Positions 23,780 to 25,651 of a stretch of 25,651 nt of DNA are shown here, piece by piece; the first letter of the stretch is position 1, and every line of letters starts with the position of its first letter. The DNA lies in contig JADFVX010000008.1 in assembly GCA_015222755.1 (NCBI GenBank), forward strand, positions 1-25,651. Reading direction: 5' to 3'. Made by a program: the position numbers and the translations under genes. The DNA comes from Pseudomonadota bacterium. Lineage in GTDB: Bacteria > Desulfobacterota > JADFVX01. The notes below the pieces were generated by a model that ran no database searches, was not told the origin of the DNA, and was given only the letters and a program-made list of their open reading frames with translations.

Positions 23780-24703
23780 TTACTCTGTAAGGCTGTCCAG
23801 GATATTATCTATATCTTCAAGGTCTTCTGTCTGCTTTATTTTCTCTTTAGATCGCGCTGCCTTCGCCTTGAATTCAGCCCTGGATTCATCATCAAGCCGG
23901 AGATCACGGGCTATATTATTCACAATAGACTCACTTATAAGATCGACCTTGAGAAGGTAGCCCTCGAAAAGAGCATTGTCGCACAATGTGTTTATAAGGC
24001 GCGGGATACCCCTGGACAGGCGGTAAACGTTATCCACAGCCTCTTTGCTAAACAACATCTTATTGGCACCGGCTGCGTGAAGCCTGTGTTTCATATATGC
24101 CTCTGTGGCCTCGGCACTGAGCGGACGGAGTATGTACTTGACTGCCACCCTCTGCTCAAGAGGTTCATCAAGACGCAGGTGTTCTTCTATCTCCATAAGA
24201 CCGAAAAAGACAAAGGTTATAAGCTTGGCCTCAGGAACTTCCAGGTTTAAGAGACCTCTGAATTCCTCCATTATCTCACGTGTCTGAAGCATTTGTGCTT
24301 CATCCACAAGGACTACAGTCTTTTTCCCCTCATCATAGTTTTTCTTCAGAGCTTTGTATATTTCTCCAAGGAGAGCAATTTTTTCTGTCCCGGGATTTTC
24401 TACTCCCAGCAGAGTTGCTATCCTGCTTAGAAGCCAATCCGCCGTTATGGCCGAGTGAATAATTACAAGGAGAGACGCTTCATACTCTTCCTCCGGCAAT
24501 TGATCGAGTATTCTTCTTGCAAGGGTAGTCTTGCCGGAACCTATATCCCCTACAACCAAGGCAAGACCCTTCATAGAATCTACAGCGTGCATCACTCGAA
24601 CAAGCGCCTGAGAATGCTGAGCGCTGTTATAGTAGAATTTTGTAGATACAGGCGCGTTGGAAAAAGGTTCTTCCTTTAAACCGTAATAATCAACGAAACT
24701 CAT
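23780..24703 (-). CDS. ExeA-like AAA+ ATPase
   Basis: 307 residues. MSFVDYYGLKEEPFSNAP is the standard ExeA-family opening. Walker A is GDIGSGKTT (52-60), Walker B is VVLVDEAQ (130-137), and an arginine-rich sensor region SRGIPRLINTLCDNA (about 229-243) follows. ExeA (GspA) uses ATP to help insert the type II secretin through peptidoglycan; relatives occur with type IV pili and transposition ATPases. Here the protein ends after the ATPase core plus a charged helical tail (about 270-307), without the membrane segment and peptidoglycan-binding domain of full ExeA, so it is probably cytoplasmic. AAGGAGA eight bases before the ATG is a strong ribosome binding site. The TPR gene ends 12 bases upstream, so the two form a unit. 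Confidence 0.9.
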   Translation of the reverse strand: MSFVDYYGLKEEPFSNAPVSTKFYYNSAQHSQALVRVMHAVDSMKGLALVVGDIGSGKTTLARRILDQLPEEEYEASLLVIIHSAITADWLLSRIATLLGVENPGTEKIALLGEIYKALKKNYDEGKKTVVLVDEAQMLQTREIMEEFRGLLNLEVPEAKLITFVFFGLMEIEEHLRLDEPLEQRVAVKYILRPLSAEATEAYMKHRLHAAGANKMLFSKEAVDNVYRLSRGIPRLINTLCDNALFEGYLLKVDLISESIVNNIARDLRLDDESRAEFKAKAARSKEKIKQTEDLEDIDNILDSLTE

Positions 24704-24715
24704 ACATACATCTCC

Positions 24716-25651
24716 TTAAATATAAGAAACCTTATCTTTAGGTTTTTTGCCCGAAGCAGAGAGGTCCTTCTCACTCACTGTTTCCATACCCTCAGGGCCG
24801 CTCTGCCCGCCGCCATCGCCAAAACCACCCAGTTCGGTAAAAATCACTTCTACTTCACGAAAAGTTTTATCCTCTGAATAGACCTTTGTGATAGCATCCC
24901 TGGCTTCATCTAGTTTACCCGCCGCGCGGCAGGCAAGCCCCAGTTCATAATTCAGGTTTATCTCCGCCGCATTCGGTATGCCATCCGTATCAAGCCCGGC
25001 CCTAAAATAACTTATGGCATCTTCGAACTCAGCCTTCTCCATATAGCAAAGACCCACCATGGAATAAGCATCGAAAACCTTTTTTTCATCTTTCATGGCT
25101 ATCATAAACTCATTTATGGCATCATCGTACACACCCATCTCTTTATATGCAATGCCAAGATCATAGTGTGTTTGACCATCCTCATCAGCCACCTCATCAG
25201 CCATAAGCTCCTGAGATGAATCAATAAGAGAGTCAAAGCCCATCAACTCTCCATCACCACCTGCCGATGCATCCAGGTCAGAAGCAAGCTCAGATGTCAG
25301 ATCAAAAAAGGCCTCAGCACCTTCGCTTTCAACTTCTTTTGTTTTAGCTTCAGCCTCCAGAGACTCTACATCACTCATTTTTTTAGCAGCAAGTGCATTT
25401 TCCGGGTCTATTTCCAGTATAGAGCCAAGTGCAAGTCTTGCCTTTTCAAAGAGCTCCTGCTGGAGGTAAAACTCTACTTCCTCCAGCTTCTCGTCGATAT
25501 CGGCAACACTAATATGTTTAAGGTCTATAGCCTCAACTTTCTCTGTAAGGGGCTCTTCTTCAACAAGCTCTTCAAGCTCTATTACATCATCACCTGCTTC
25601 AAGCTCTATTACATCATCACCTGCTTCAAGCTCTATTACATCATCACCTGC
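24716..25651 (-). CDS. TPR-repeat protein with acidic N-terminal repeats (N-terminus outside window)
   Basis: The frame stays open from the right edge to the TAA at 24718-24716, giving 311 residues; the ATG at 25378 is internal, because the codons before it encode EIDPENALAAKK, a TPR-like stretch. In order: a run of AGDDVIELE repeats, an acidic linker, a TPR-like helix pair (YLQQELFEKARLALGSIL), a disordered acidic segment, then two or three TPRs (HYDLGIAYKEMGVYDDAINEF, SMVGLCYMEKAEFEDAISYF, YELGLACRAAGKLDEARDAI) and a Gly/Lys-rich tail. TPRs mediate protein binding; no enzyme motif or membrane segment is visible. It lies 12 bases before the ExeA-like ATPase, a probable partner. Strong acidity suggests a soluble cytoplasmic scaffold. 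Confidence 0.85.
   Translation of the reverse strand, partial: AGDDVIELEAGDDVIELEAGDDVIELEELVEEEPLTEKVEAIDLKHISVADIDEKLEEVEFYLQQELFEKARLALGSILEIDPENALAAKKMSDVESLEAEAKTKEVESEGAEAFFDLTSELASDLDASAGGDGELMGFDSLIDSSQELMADEVADEDGQTHYDLGIAYKEMGVYDDAINEFMIAMKDEKKVFDAYSMVGLCYMEKAEFEDAISYFRAGLDTDGIPNAAEINLNYELGLACRAAGKLDEARDAITKVYSEDKTFREVEVIFTELGGFGDGGGQSGPEGMETVSEKDLSASGKKPKDKVSYI
25569..25651 (-). repeat. 27-bp coding tandem repeat running off the right edge
   Basis: Three units begin at 25569, 25596 and 25623 and continue past the edge. They are identical except for the first base of the first unit. Each encodes AGDDVIELE in the TPR protein frame. The 27-base period preserves frame. Confidence 0.95.

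Noticed and set aside
25569..25651. Possible CRISPR or intergenic satellite at the right edge
   Set aside because: The 27-base units are adjacent without spacers and encode AGDDVIELE in the TPR protein frame.
1..25651. tRNA, rRNA, insertion sequences, phage or toxin-antitoxin genes
   Set aside because: No cloverleaf, transposase motif, terminal inverted repeats or paired small toxin/antitoxin frames were seen on either strand.

Overview
This 25.65-kb window looks like a chromosomal segment of a Gram-negative, LPS-producing bacterium. The sequence shows lpxK, an LpxL-type acyltransferase, gmhB, four family-9 (heptosyltransferase-type) glycosyltransferases and signal-peptide proteins, which together imply a lipid A plus heptose inner core. 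I infer a deltaproteobacterial (Desulfobacterota-like) or related lineage from the trmD-linked Methyltrn_RNA_4 gene, DUF4254 among glycosyltransferases, and an ExeA-like ATPase next to a TPR protein. Taxonomy is an inference only. There is no insertion sequence, phage gene, tRNA, rRNA or CRISPR array, and no gene-free stretch longer than about 110 bases.

Layout. (1) 2-268: C-terminus of an unknown protein made of a basic/proline heptapeptide repeat, cut by the left edge. (2) 313-3522: a large c-di-GMP enzyme with a receiver-like N-terminus, four PAS domains, a variant GGDEF (GSDEF) domain and an intact EAL (EVL) domain. (3) 3576-7355: a good sigma70-type promoter followed by ffh, rpsP, khpA, rimM, trmD and a second SPOUT-type RNA methyltransferase; rplS, often found in this neighbourhood, is not here. 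(4) 7378-17715: an LPS cluster running on in the same direction (lpxK, lpxL-like, gmhB, DUF3108, a 56-residue Trm112-like zinc ribbon, GT2, four GT9 genes, DUF4254, GT4). Many genes overlap by 4 to 29 bases, so the whole 14-kb block could be one or two transcripts; the only sizeable break is the 104-base gap at 14789-14892. (5) 17712-23693, minus strand: a CCA-adding-type nucleotidyltransferase, malQ, pyk and a secreted FN3 protein, preceded by its own promoter; its last stop overlaps the stop of the convergent GT4 gene. (6) 23741-25651, minus strand: an ExeA-like AAA ATPase and a TPR protein whose N-terminal part runs off the right edge inside a 27-bp coding repeat.

How the parts work together: the ffh block serves protein targeting, ribosome assembly and tRNA methylation. 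The LPS block makes lipid A (LpxK phosphorylation, LpxL-like acylation), supplies ADP-heptose precursor (GmhB) and builds the core with seven sugar-transfer or accessory proteins. The minus-strand block links tRNA 3'-end maturation with maltodextrin use and lower glycolysis. The ATPase/TPR pair may belong to a secretion or pilus assembly system, but nothing in the window fixes that.

Points most worth follow-up: the DUF4254 gene, the four diverged tandem GT9 genes (one lacking the usual Asp before the G-P-M-H motif), the near-leaderless promoter of the CCA gene, the C-terminal extra domain on MalQ, and coding tandem repeats at both edges, which suggest that the window ends are assembly breakpoints.
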